A DNA stretch of 64,000 bases from Methylocella sp. (GTDB lineage Bacteria; Pseudomonadota; Alphaproteobacteria; Rhizobiales; Beijerinckiaceae): positions 397,526-461,525 of the forward strand of contig JBBCGG010000001.1 of the NCBI GenBank assembly GCA_037200525.1. The letters run 5' to 3'. Positions within the stretch are counted from its first letter, which is position 1, and each line of letters begins with the position of its first letter. The translations under genes were made by a program, and so were the position numbers. The notes under the pieces were generated by a model. The model was given only the letters and a program-made list of their open reading frames with translations, was not told the DNA's origin and made no database searches. Below are positions 8,066 through 15,928 of the stretch, one piece after another.

Positions 8066-8955
8066 GCTCCGCGCGTCGTCGCGCCTGCGTGGAGCATGTG
8101 ATCGCCGAACATGGCGTTTCCGAGCGGTTCGCTTGCCGGGTTCTCGGTCAGCATCGCTCCACGCAGCGCAAGGTTCCGACCAAGCCCGATGACGAAGCGG
8201 CATTGATCGCCGACATCACGGCGCTCGCCATCCAGTACGGCCGCTATGGCTACCGCCGCATCACGGCGATGTTGTGGGAGCGAGGCTGGAAGGTCAACGT
8301 CAAACGGGTCGAGCGGATCTGGCGACGCGAGGGGCTGAAAGTTCCGGCCAGACAACCCAAGCGCGGGCGTCTCTGGCTCAATGACGGCTCGTGCGTCCGG
8401 CTGCGCCCGCAATGCCCCAACCACGTCTGGTCCTATGACTTCGTCGAGGACCGCACTCATGATGGCAGGAAATATCGCATGCTGAATATCATCGACGAAT
8501 TTACCCGCGAATGCATCGCGATCAGGATTAACCGGCAGCTGAAGGCAGCGGACGTCATCGACGTTCTCTCGGACCTCTTCATCTTGCGAGGGGTTCCGAT
8601 CCACATTCGTTCCGACAACGGCCCGGAGTTCATCGCCAAGGCGTTGCGTGACTGGATTGCCGCCGTCGGCGCGAAGACCGCCTACATCATGCCGGGCAGT
8701 CCCTGGGAGAACGGCTATTGCGAGAGCTTCAACTCGAAGCTGCGCGACGAGCTTTTGAATGGTGAAATCTTCTACACTCTCAAGGAGGCGAAGGTCGTCA
8801 TTGAGCGATGGCGACGCCACTACAACACCGTGCGCCCGCACTCATCGCTGGGCTACAAGCCGCCAGCCCCGGAGACCCTGCAATGGCCGGCTTCGCAATC
8901 CGGACCAGCTTCGCCCGCCACGCCAGCAATAGCGCCAGGGCCGACAATGCACTAA
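8062..8955 (+). CDS. IS3-family orfB integrase (made by -1 frameshift)
   Basis: OrfB is the rve/DDE catalytic domain, made as an OrfAB fusion by programmed -1 frameshifting. The conserved residues are present: Asp in WSYDFVED, Asp in RSDNGPEF, and Glu in the NGYCESFNSKLRDE block, followed by the NTVRPHSSLGY end motif. The first independent start in this frame is near 8089, but the family normally translates from the end of orfA, so the feature begins at the overlap. No damage is seen, so the element may be mobile. Confidence 0.85.
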   Translation: MSSARRRACVEHVIAEHGVSERFACRVLGQHRSTQRKVPTKPDDEAALIADITALAIQYGRYGYRRITAMLWERGWKVNVKRVERIWRREGLKVPARQPKRGRLWLNDGSCVRLRPQCPNHVWSYDFVEDRTHDGRKYRMLNIIDEFTRECIAIRINRQLKAADVIDVLSDLFILRGVPIHIRSDNGPEFIAKALRDWIAAVGAKTAYIMPGSPWENGYCESFNSKLRDELLNGEIFYTLKEAKVVIERWRRHYNTVRPHSSLGYKPPAPETLQWPASQSGPASPATPAIAPGPTMH

Positions 8956-9635
8956 CATTCAAACTGGATCACCCCATGGGGGCAGGCCACTGCTAAGGGC
9001 GTTTGGATCGATCTGTTCCACGCGCTTGCGCAAGCAGGCGGGCCGCCGGCGCAGGTCCTCATCGACTCCTCGGCGGTCAAGGCGCATCGCTCGGCCAGTG
9101 GCGGCAAAGGGGGGAGAAGAATCAGGCCATCGGCCGTTCGCGCGGCGGGCGCACAACCAAAATCCACGCATTGACCGATGCGGACTGCCGCCCGCTGTCT
9201 TTCATGCTCACCGGCGGCCAAATCGCCGATTGCTCGGCGGGCGCGGAGCTTATCGCGCGACTTCCTCCTTGCGAAATCCTCCATGGCGACAAGGGCTACG
9301 ACGCAAATGCGATCCGTCGGCAGGTCGAGGAGCGCGGAGCTATGCCGAATATCCCGCCCAAGGCCAATCGCAGGTGGAAGAACTGCTTCTCGCCCTTCCT
9401 CTATCGAAACCGCAACGCCATCGAACGCATGTTCTGCCGCCTGAAAGACTTCAGGCGCGTGGCTACGCGCTACGACCGAAACGCATTAAACTTCCTCGCC
9501 ACAGTCTGCATCGTAAGCGCCAAGCTGGACCCATATGGCGGAGCGTCTGACGAGCAGGTATTTATGCGGGAGCTGCAATAAATGCTGGTTTGAACTTCTA
9601 TGTCTGCGCATAGGTCTAGGGATAGAAGCTTCCAT

Positions 9636-9989
9636 ATGATCGAGGTGCTTCCTGATCGTCTTGAGGGAGCACCGTCGCAGCTGCGGCGGCGATGGTCGGA
9701 CGAGATCAAAGAACAGGCCGTAGCTGCATCTCTGGTGCCTGGAGCGAATGTCTCGGCGATCGCCCGAGGCATCGGCATCAGTCCCGCGCAGCTTTTTGAT
9801 TGGCGGCGCATGGCCTTACGTAAGGGATCGGCCAGCCTGCCAGCGCCACCGGCGGATGCATCTCTTGAAGTCACGCAGCCCACGCCTTGCGTTATCGAAA
9901 TTGTTGTCGGCGGCGTTGTCATCCGCGCGGATGCGACGGCCGACGAAACACATTTGCGGCGCGTGATCCGCGCGGTTCGTTCGGCATGA
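9636..9989 (+). CDS. tnpA: IS66 accessory protein TnpA
   Basis: This is a 117-residue helix-turn-helix protein of the IS66 OrfA type (RRRWSDEIKEQAV, then GISPAQLFDWRR). It is needed for IS66 transposition together with TnpB, although its exact role is not established. An in-frame ATG at 9600 would add 12 residues; the ATG at 9636 (MIEVLPDR) agrees better with family starts. The stop overlaps the tnpB start (ATGA). Confidence 0.85.
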   Translation: MIEVLPDRLEGAPSQLRRRWSDEIKEQAVAASLVPGANVSAIARGIGISPAQLFDWRRMALRKGSASLPAPPADASLEVTQPTPCVIEIVVGGVVIRADATADETHLRRVIRAVRSA

Positions 9990-10330
9990 TCCCATCGGGC
10001 GTCAAAGTGTTTCTGGCAAGTCACCCGATCGATTTTCGCAAGGGCGTAGACGGTTTGCTGTCCCTGGTCCGTGACAGCGGCAGCGATCCATTCGATGGCG
10101 CGCTTTACGTCTTCCGTGCAAAAAGGGCCGACAGAATCAAAATTGTATTTTGGGATGGATCCGGCGTTTGTCTTTATGCGAAACGTCTTGAGAAAGCGCA
10201 GTTTTGCTGGCCGAAGATCGGGCATAGCCGGATTCAACTCAACCAGGCTCAGTTAATGGCGCTGGTCGATGGGATGGACTGGAAACGCGTTCACGCGGTG
10301 GCAGTGAAACGGCCGGAGTTTGCTGGATAA
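9986..10330 (+). CDS. tnpB: IS66 accessory protein TnpB
   Basis: This 114-residue IS66 Orf2-type protein has the family's conserved blocks (MIPSGVKVFLASHPIDFRKG, DPFDGALYVFRAK, IVFWDGSG, FCWPK). It overlaps tnpA by four bases, so the two are translationally coupled. Full length and undamaged. Confidence 0.92.
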   Translation: MIPSGVKVFLASHPIDFRKGVDGLLSLVRDSGSDPFDGALYVFRAKRADRIKIVFWDGSGVCLYAKRLEKAQFCWPKIGHSRIQLNQAQLMALVDGMDWKRVHAVAVKRPEFAG

Positions 10331-10395
10331 AACGCCTGCGACAGAGTGAATCGGGCGTTTCAATAGGGCGGCAATCGCGGGCAAAATGTGCTCTT

Positions 10396-11997
10396 ATGAG
10401 CCCCATGGTAGTGCCTGGCTCCAAGCTCCCCGACGACGTTGATGCGCTCAAGGCCATGGTGTTGGCCATGACTGAAAAAGCGGCTCGCGCGGAAGCTCTT
10501 GAAGCCGAAGTTGCCGATCTCAAAGCCTTGAATGCGAGCGCCGACGAACGCATCGCGCGACTGACCTCCATCCTCAAGGCATTGGAACGGGCAAGGTTCG
10601 GGCGCCGCTCCGAGAAGCTTGGCTCGAAAGCTCTTGATGACGAACAGAGTGCCTTCGTCTTCGACGAGATTGAAACGGGGATCGGAGCCATCCAGGCCGA
10701 ACTCGACAAGCGGCCCAGTCCCGATAAGGCCAAACGAGCCGCACGTCCCCGCAAAGGTTTTGCCGCCCATCTCGAGCGGCTCGAAATCGTCATCGAACCG
10801 GACACTCTTCCCGAGAATGAAGGCAAACAGAAGATCCTGATCGGCGAAGATGTCTCCGAGCGGCTCGATGTCACGCCGGCCAAGTTCCGCGTCATCGTCA
10901 CGCGCCGGCCTAAATACGCATTCAAGAATGAGGATGGTGTCATCCAGGCTCCAGCGCCGGCCCATATCATCGAGGGCGGCGTTCCGACGGAAGCTCTCCT
11001 GGCGCTTATTGCCGTTTCCAAATATGCCGATGGCCTGCCGCTTTACCGGCAAGAGGCCATCTACACGCGCGACAAGGTGGAACTCAATCGCGCCCTGATG
11101 GCCCAATGGATGGGCCGGCTCGGGTTTGAACTTGAGATCCTCTCTGAACACGTCCTCACCCGGATCAAACAGGCGGAAAGAATCTTCGCCGACGAAACGA
11201 CCTTGCCGACCTTGGCGCCCGGTTCCGGCAGCACAAAGACAGCCTATCTCTGGGCCTATGCGAGAGACGATCGCCCCTTTGGCGGCAGCGGCCCGCCGAT
11301 GGTTGCCTATCGCTTCGAAGATAGCCGGTCTGGCGATTGTGTCGCCCGTCATCTCGGTGGTTATAGGGGCATTCTGCAGGTCGACGGATATACGGCCTAC
11401 AATCGCCTCGCGAGGCCAGACCGCGGCAATGACGCCGTCACGCTCGCGGGATGTTGGAGCCATGTCCGGAGACGATTTTACGAACTGCACGTCAATGGCA
11501 GCTCCGAGCTTGCCACGGCTACGATTGAACGCATGACCCATCTATGGGAGGTCGAGGAAAACGTCCGGGGCAAAGAGCCAGAAGTGCGCGCTGCGGCCCG
11601 GCAAGAAACTGCGGTGGCGATCGTCGCTGATCTGTTCAGGCTTTGGCAAGATGCGCTCCCACGTATCTCCGGCAAGTCTAAGCTCGCCGAGGCGATACGT
11701 TACGCCATCTCACGCCGGGCGACGCTCGAACGCTTCCTGAATGATGGCCGCATCGAGATCGACTCCAACATCGTAGAGCGTGCAATCCGGCCGCAAACAA
11801 TCACACGAAAAAACTCACTCTTCGCCGGCAGCGATGGTGGAGGCCGTACTTGGGCATCCATAGCCACATTGCTGCAAACTGCAAAAATGAACGACATCGA
11901 TCCTCAGGCCTGGCTCACCCAGACACTCGAGCGCGTCGCAAACGGCTGGCCCAATGCCGAAATCGATGCCCTCATGCCCTGGAAATACGCCGCCTGA
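10396..11997 (+). CDS. tnpC: IS66 transposase TnpC
   Basis: This 533-residue IS66 transposase has an N-terminal coiled coil with a zipper (about residues 15-65), a zinc-finger-like region, and the DDE domain. The acidic residues are visible in FADETTL, QVDGYTAYNR and the later NIVERAIRP segment, and the usual KNSLFAGSDGG motif and C-terminal region follow. Length is normal. The element appears complete and potentially active. Confidence 0.93.
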   Translation: MSPMVVPGSKLPDDVDALKAMVLAMTEKAARAEALEAEVADLKALNASADERIARLTSILKALERARFGRRSEKLGSKALDDEQSAFVFDEIETGIGAIQAELDKRPSPDKAKRAARPRKGFAAHLERLEIVIEPDTLPENEGKQKILIGEDVSERLDVTPAKFRVIVTRRPKYAFKNEDGVIQAPAPAHIIEGGVPTEALLALIAVSKYADGLPLYRQEAIYTRDKVELNRALMAQWMGRLGFELEILSEHVLTRIKQAERIFADETTLPTLAPGSGSTKTAYLWAYARDDRPFGGSGPPMVAYRFEDSRSGDCVARHLGGYRGILQVDGYTAYNRLARPDRGNDAVTLAGCWSHVRRRFYELHVNGSSELATATIERMTHLWEVEENVRGKEPEVRAAARQETAVAIVADLFRLWQDALPRISGKSKLAEAIRYAISRRATLERFLNDGRIEIDSNIVERAIRPQTITRKNSLFAGSDGGGRTWASIATLLQTAKMNDIDPQAWLTQTLERVANGWPNAEIDALMPWKYAA

Positions 11998-12064
11998 ACG
12001 GCCTCGGCTAAGCGCTTACTCTGCATCGCCGCTACCGTTTGCTACTGGTTGTGAGTCTGGACCC

Positions 12065-12387
12065 TAGTTTGACGCCGCCGCGCGGTCGAGCTTTATTCAT
12101 GTCTGCACCCAACCCGCGCGGCCCCCCTGCCGGTCTTGAGTCGTCCCTGAACAAGCATTCCCCCTGAATTACTCATGGGGCAGATTGCCTGCAAAATCAG
12201 AACGTTGGAGGCGGAGATGCCAAGTGTGGAAGAACGTTGGGGCGATATAGATTGGTCTCGGATGTACGATCCGAGCAAAGTAACTGAAATAGTATCTAGC
12301 AAGACCATTAACAACTGGGCGAAAATACACCCTTTGACAATAATCCCCAATAGAATAGATTAAACTTTAATTCCTGTAGATTTGAGT
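12065..12387. other. Gap between IS5 copy 1 and the cupin remnant, with one weak small ORF
   Basis: The stretch is more AT-rich than its neighbours. A 62-residue frame at 12175-12363 (+) has no recognised homolog and no clear ribosome-binding site. I see no other support for a gene. Confidence 0.4.
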
Positions 12388-12665
12388 ATGTTCCGATTGG
12401 TGTCTATTACTACGGTCTCTCCCGGGGTTAAGGTCGTACCACATTCACACGACGAACCTGTATTCCGTCTTTTTTTAAAAGGCTCTGTCATGCTTAATGG
12501 CGTTCGCTACGAAGCGGCGGATTGGGTTCTCATACCGAAGGATGCAGAGTCGAACTTGAAACAGAAGAGGGCTACACAGCGCTAGTCAATTATGGGATGA
12601 GATGTGGAGCACCTCCCAATGACGATGTTCTTTCGCCATCAAGAACTAAGCCCGAGCATGACTAG
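12388..12665 (+). pseudogene. Small cupin-domain protein, frameshifted
   Basis: The first frame has a cupin core (HSHDEPVFRLFLKG, then YEAADWVLIPKD). The expected continuation (VELETEEGYTALVNYG, ending at 12665) lies in another frame, entered near 12545. Joined, they would give a single-domain cupin of about 92 residues. A TTG two codons upstream is an alternative start. Its metal ligands are only partly recognisable. It is AT-richer than its surroundings and lies between two IS elements. Confidence 0.6.
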
Positions 12666-12789
12666 CACAAGCATCTCTCGTCGCATCGCCTAGCTGAATC
12701 TAGTGACAAGGACTTTTTAGGGCACGAAACATACGAGTATGACTGCTCCTATGTCGCTATACCGAAGTGAGGTCATGGGAGTAGCATTA

Positions 12790-13627
12790 GGGCCCAGACC
12801 CATAAAATGGTTGGCGTGAGAGGCGGGTTGTGATTCACAGCTTCCGAAAGGAAGCGACTATGAATCGGGATCAATTCTGGCTGACGGACGCGCAGTTCGC
12901 GAAGATCGCGCCGCATCTTCCCACGGACACGCGCGGCAAGGCGGGCGTCGATGATCGCCGGGTGATCAGCGGGATCATTCATGTGCTGAAATCTGGCGGA
13001 CGCTGGATTGACGCGCCGCTGGAGTACGGGCCAAAGAAGACTCTCTACAATCGCTACGTTCGCTGGGCTGCTAAGGGCGTTTGGATCGATCTGTTCCACG
13101 CGCTTGCGCAAGCAGGCGGGCCGCCGGCGCAGGTCCTCATCGACTCCTCGGCGGTCAAGGCGCATCGCTCGGCCAGTGGCGGCAAAGGGGGGAGAAGAAT
13201 CAGGCCATCGGCCGTTCGCGCGGCGGGCGCACAACCAAAATCCACGCATTGACCGATGCGGACTGCCGCCCGCTGTCTTTCATGCTCACCGGCGGCCAAA
13301 TCGCCGATTGCTCGGCGGGCGCGGAGCTTATCGCGCGACTTCCTCCTTGCGAAATCCTCCATGGCGACAAGGGCTACGACGCAAATGCGATCCGTCGGCA
13401 GGTCGAGGAGCGCGGAGCTATGCCGAATATCCCGCCCAAGGCCAATCGCAGGTGGAAGAACTGCTTCTCGCCCTTCCTCTATCGAAACCGCAACGCCATC
13501 GAACGCATGTTCTGCCGCCTGAAAGACTTCAGGCGCGTGGCTACCCGCTACGATCGAAACGCCATAAACTTCCTCGCGACAGTCTGCATCGCCGCTACCG
13601 TCAGCTACTGGTTGTGAGTCTGGACCC
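12790..13627 (+). mobile_element. IS5-family element copy 2, complete, 838 bp
   Basis: The ends are inverted repeats, GGGCCCAGACCCATAA on the left against GGGTCCAGACTCACAA read from the right. A TA target duplication flanks them (12788-12789 and 13628-13629). The insertion sits at the extreme 3' end of the minus-strand gene 13601-14953. It is the parent type of truncated copy 1 at 8990-12064. Confidence 0.92.
12860..13617 (+). CDS. IS5-family transposase (copy 2), two frames joined by frameshift
   Basis: The first frame starts at ATG 12860, behind an AAGGAAG ribosome-binding site. It carries the N-terminal DUF4096 region and first Asp (LIDSSAVKAH). The second frame, to 13617, carries HGDKGYDA and the IERMFCRLKDFRR block with the catalytic Glu. 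The frames meet at an A3G6 run at 13184-13192, likely a programmed slip site. Both halves are intact. Confidence 0.88.
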
Positions 13628-14953
13628 TAGTATTTTGTCCCTCCCAAACTTCGGCGAAAGGGGAGGCATCATCTGCACACCGTCCTTTTCAAAAATCGCG
13701 TGAATCAAAATGCCGGCGGCCGGATTGGAAAGCTTCGCAACTGTGTCAGGTTCAGCTCGAAGATACACGTCGGCGCGTTGATACATATAATAATTACTTA
13801 TATCCACGCCCGTCGATCCGTTAGATGTCAGCAGCAGCTTTGGCTGATCGCCGCTGATCACGCCGACGAGGACCGACATAGTGGGCAGCCTTCGAGTACT
13901 GCCGTCTTCCTTCTTCTGCCACGACTGGAAACGGGAGCCCGTCACGACCGACACATAGTGGGTGAGTACGCTCGTATCGGTACCCGCGTTTGTCGTCACG
14001 GCGCACTGATACAACAAGATAATGTCGACCGGTTCCTCGGGATACTCCCTAAAGTACCAGTCTGCCCACACGTGGCACTTCGCGATCGATGCCGTATTTG
14101 ACAAGCGAAGAATGATCATCCGGCAAAAGTCGCCGGTCTCGTTCTTCGTGTGCTTGTACAGGTTTTCGCAGCCTTTGCGTATAGCGTCGTTGAAATTGGC
14201 CTGCTCGTTGGGCGCAATAGGGGCCATGACTCGGCAGCATGAGCTCACGCCAAAGGCGCTTAGGGACGGGTACTGAGGCGCCATGCCCTTGATCTGGATA
14301 GTGAAGGGCCTATCAAGCTCGCCGCCCATTTTACCCGCCTTTAAGTCCTTCAGGCAGTTACCGATATCTGTTTTCAAAGTGCCAAAAGCCGCTGCATTCA
14401 TTGGCGCGTGCGCCAGCACGTTAATTTCGGCGTCATTGAAGCCTTGGGCCGCGAGCTGAGCCTTGAATTCTGCATCGAAAGCGGCACTCTCCTTCAAGAA
14501 ATCTTGTTCGGGGCGAGACTGTCCATGATTCTTGATCGACACGAAGACACGAGACTCGTCTCTCAGGACAAGCGTTCCGTCAAAACCAGGCATTCCTTCG
14601 GGCGCGGGGGTGACCCGACAAAATTGTCGAGAGAAGAGGTTGAGCGCCAAAATTTCGAAGACCGCGCCCGTCGACTGGCCCGCATCTCCCGTTTTGATGG
14701 CATGCACTTGGCCTGCCAGCCAAGAAGGAGATTCCTTGTGAAGCCGCTCGACGGCGTCTCCAAAATTGAGAAGTTCAATGCATGCGAGACCGTCCTGACG
14801 CCGCCACAGAACCTGCAACGGATGCGTGCCCTCGGCTTCGAGCCATGCCTCTTCAAAGGCAAGCGCTAATGCTGCCAGCTTCGCCTTCAGTTCGGCTTCC
14901 GCCCCCTGAACCGGGCATTGCCGCGTCGACAGATAATCCTTCGTCATTCCCAT
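13601..14953 (-). CDS. Unrecognised protein with a possible PD-(D/E)XK nuclease core
   Basis: I do not recognise this 450-residue protein as a named family. Residues 97-146 resemble a nuclease core: a glutamate-bearing helix (GAVFEILAL), then PGFDG, then VFVSIKNHG, i.e. E, D and xIK in the right order. No signal peptide or membrane span is visible. The last eight residues are encoded by the end of IS5 copy 2. Removing the IS and one TA restores an end reading ILMLLP-stop, so only four native residues were replaced. The start overlaps the stop of the upstream cut-off gene (TGATG); an ATG two codons later is possible. Its place in a defence-rich region suggests, but does not prove, a defence or DNA-processing role. 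Confidence 0.7.
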   Translation of the reverse strand: MGMTKDYLSTRQCPVQGAEAELKAKLAALALAFEEAWLEAEGTHPLQVLWRRQDGLACIELLNFGDAVERLHKESPSWLAGQVHAIKTGDAGQSTGAVFEILALNLFSRQFCRVTPAPEGMPGFDGTLVLRDESRVFVSIKNHGQSRPEQDFLKESAAFDAEFKAQLAAQGFNDAEINVLAHAPMNAAAFGTLKTDIGNCLKDLKAGKMGGELDRPFTIQIKGMAPQYPSLSAFGVSSCCRVMAPIAPNEQANFNDAIRKGCENLYKHTKNETGDFCRMIILRLSNTASIAKCHVWADWYFREYPEEPVDIILLYQCAVTTNAGTDTSVLTHYVSVVTGSRFQSWQKKEDGSTRRLPTMSVLVGVISGDQPKLLLTSNGSTGVDISNYYMYQRADVYLRAEPDTVAKLSNPAAGILIHAIFEKDGVQMMPPLSPKFGRDKILGSRLTTSS

Positions 14954-15189
14954 CAGCCTAAATTTTCTGTGAGAACACCACGCTTTTCGAGCATCACGCC
15001 CGCGGGACCCGAACTGAGCGCCACCTCACGGCCGGTCTCGGCCGAAAAGCGCTTCAAGACCGCGCCGAGTGCGCCTTTCATGCTGGCCGCCGAATAGACG
15101 ATGAGCGCTTTCGGCGCGTCGGCGGCTTGAGCGACAGCCGAACCGGCGAGCAGTAGAACCGTACCGAGTGATGACCAACGGAGAAGCAT
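14953..15189 (-). pseudogene. Molybdate-binding-protein-like gene, N-terminal fragment
   Basis: The 78-residue frame has a signal peptide (LLLAGSAVAQA) followed by the start of a ModA-like periplasmic binding protein (LIVYSAASMKGAL, then ETGREVALSSGPAG). Full-length members are about 250 residues. After about residue 67 the family pattern is lost and the frame stops at the start of the next gene. It is probably a truncated remnant. The ligand (molybdate or another oxyanion) cannot be judged from this part. Confidence 0.62.
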
Positions 15190-15334
15190 CGAAGGGCGAC
15201 TCGATGAACGGTGATGTCGGCCTGCGTTTATCCCTTTGACGTGCGCAACGCCATGCCGTCCGCTTTCGAGGCGCCCCGCGAAAGTTTGAATGACCGTCTT
15301 GGCCGCGAATCGGACCTGTCTTTCGCCACACTCA

Positions 15335-15393
15335 GGAATCTATAGGCGAAACAATGACATAGCGGTGCCCAGTTTCATTCTCTCGGGCGCGCC
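15335..15393 (+). repeat. Dispersed repeat, copy B
   Basis: It shares ACAATGACATA, GTGCCCAGTTTCAT and GGGCGCGCCAA with copy C at 17899-17960 and the first two blocks with copy A at 6905-6955. It overlaps the 3' end of the recombinase remnant. Confidence 0.7.
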
Positions 15394-15880
15394 AAATTTC
15401 CACCACACCAGAACAAAACTGGGCACTCCGGCCGGAGCCGCCCCGCCGCCCATCACAAGACGCTCCAAAACGTCGCGTCGCCCGCGGATGCGGATTTCCG
15501 CGTCTTCGACCTCGACCTGGTCGATCAATAGCGCGCAGGTAGGAGCGGCGGAACGGTATGGGTCCGCTGGTGACGTTGGTTCGCATGACGCCCGCGAAGG
15601 CGGCGATCCTGTCTTCCGCGATCCGCGTCTCCGGGCGAAGTTGAGAGAAGGCGCGGTCCAGCGCGGCCTTGGCGTGGTCGCACTCAGCTTTCAGCGCCGC
15701 GACGCGTTCCTTCAGCGTCGGATCGGCGAAGCCGGCGACGCTGTTTTCGATTGCCTGATAGAGGCGTGACAATCGGGTATCCGCGTCCGCAACCTTGTTT
15801 TGCAGCGCCGTCATGCGGTGGGCATGATCGTTGTTGCGCGGGGCCTGCCGTTCGAGGAGTCCGCCGAGAAGGGCGCGCAT
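15340..15880 (-). pseudogene. Serine recombinase, C-terminal remnant with frameshift
   Basis: The frame from 15880 encodes the coiled-coil C-terminal part of a large serine recombinase (DTRLSRLYQAIE, LKERVAALKAE, DRIAAFAGVMR). Near 15530 the expected sequence jumps to another frame (IDQVEVEDAEIRIRGRRDVL). The catalytic resolvase domain and the zinc ribbon are absent upstream, where the metallophosphatase gene ends. The remnant may mark an old integrated element; its 3' end runs into repeat copy B. Confidence 0.68.
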
Positions 15881-15928
15881 ACGGTCGCGCAGGAATCAAA
15901 CCGCCCCTTTCGGTACGCCGAGCAGGTC

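Larger units (their letters stand above)
7720..8989 (+). mobile_element. IS3-family element, about 1,270 bp
   Basis: The terminal repeats are imperfect: TGGTCTGCCCCCTG on the left against TGGCCTGCCCCCAT read from the right, both followed by GTGATCC. The element carries overlapping orfA and orfB. The 3-bp flanks differ (GAG against CTG), and the two sides are unrelated transposase fragments (IS630 and IS5). The present position is therefore the product of recombination or deletion, not of one clean insertion. Confidence 0.85.
9513..12019 (+). mobile_element. IS66-family element, complete, 2,507 bp
   Basis: The terminal repeats begin GTAAGCGC on both ends. The element is flanked by a perfect 8-bp target duplication, TCTGCATC at 9505-9512 and 12020-12027, as expected for IS66. 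It holds tnpA, tnpB and tnpC in the usual order and is inserted inside IS5 copy 1. The perfect duplication indicates a simple, probably recent insertion. Confidence 0.95.
8990..12064 (+). pseudogene. IS5 element copy 1: 5'-truncated by IS3 and split by IS66
   Basis: Bases 8990-9512 and 12020-12064 are the 3' two-thirds of the same IS5-type element that is complete at 12790-13627. The first about 280 bp are missing at the IS3 junction. An IS66 element interrupts the last about 50 bp. The right terminus (GAGTCTGGACCC then TA) is preserved. From 8990 to about 9466 it appears identical to copy 2; beyond that several differences cluster. The A3G6 slip site is at 9106-9114. No functional transposase can be made. 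Confidence 0.88.

Noticed and set aside
10360-11541. 393-codon minus-strand frame inside IS66 tnpC
   Set aside because: Shadow of the transposase frame; no recognisable domain.
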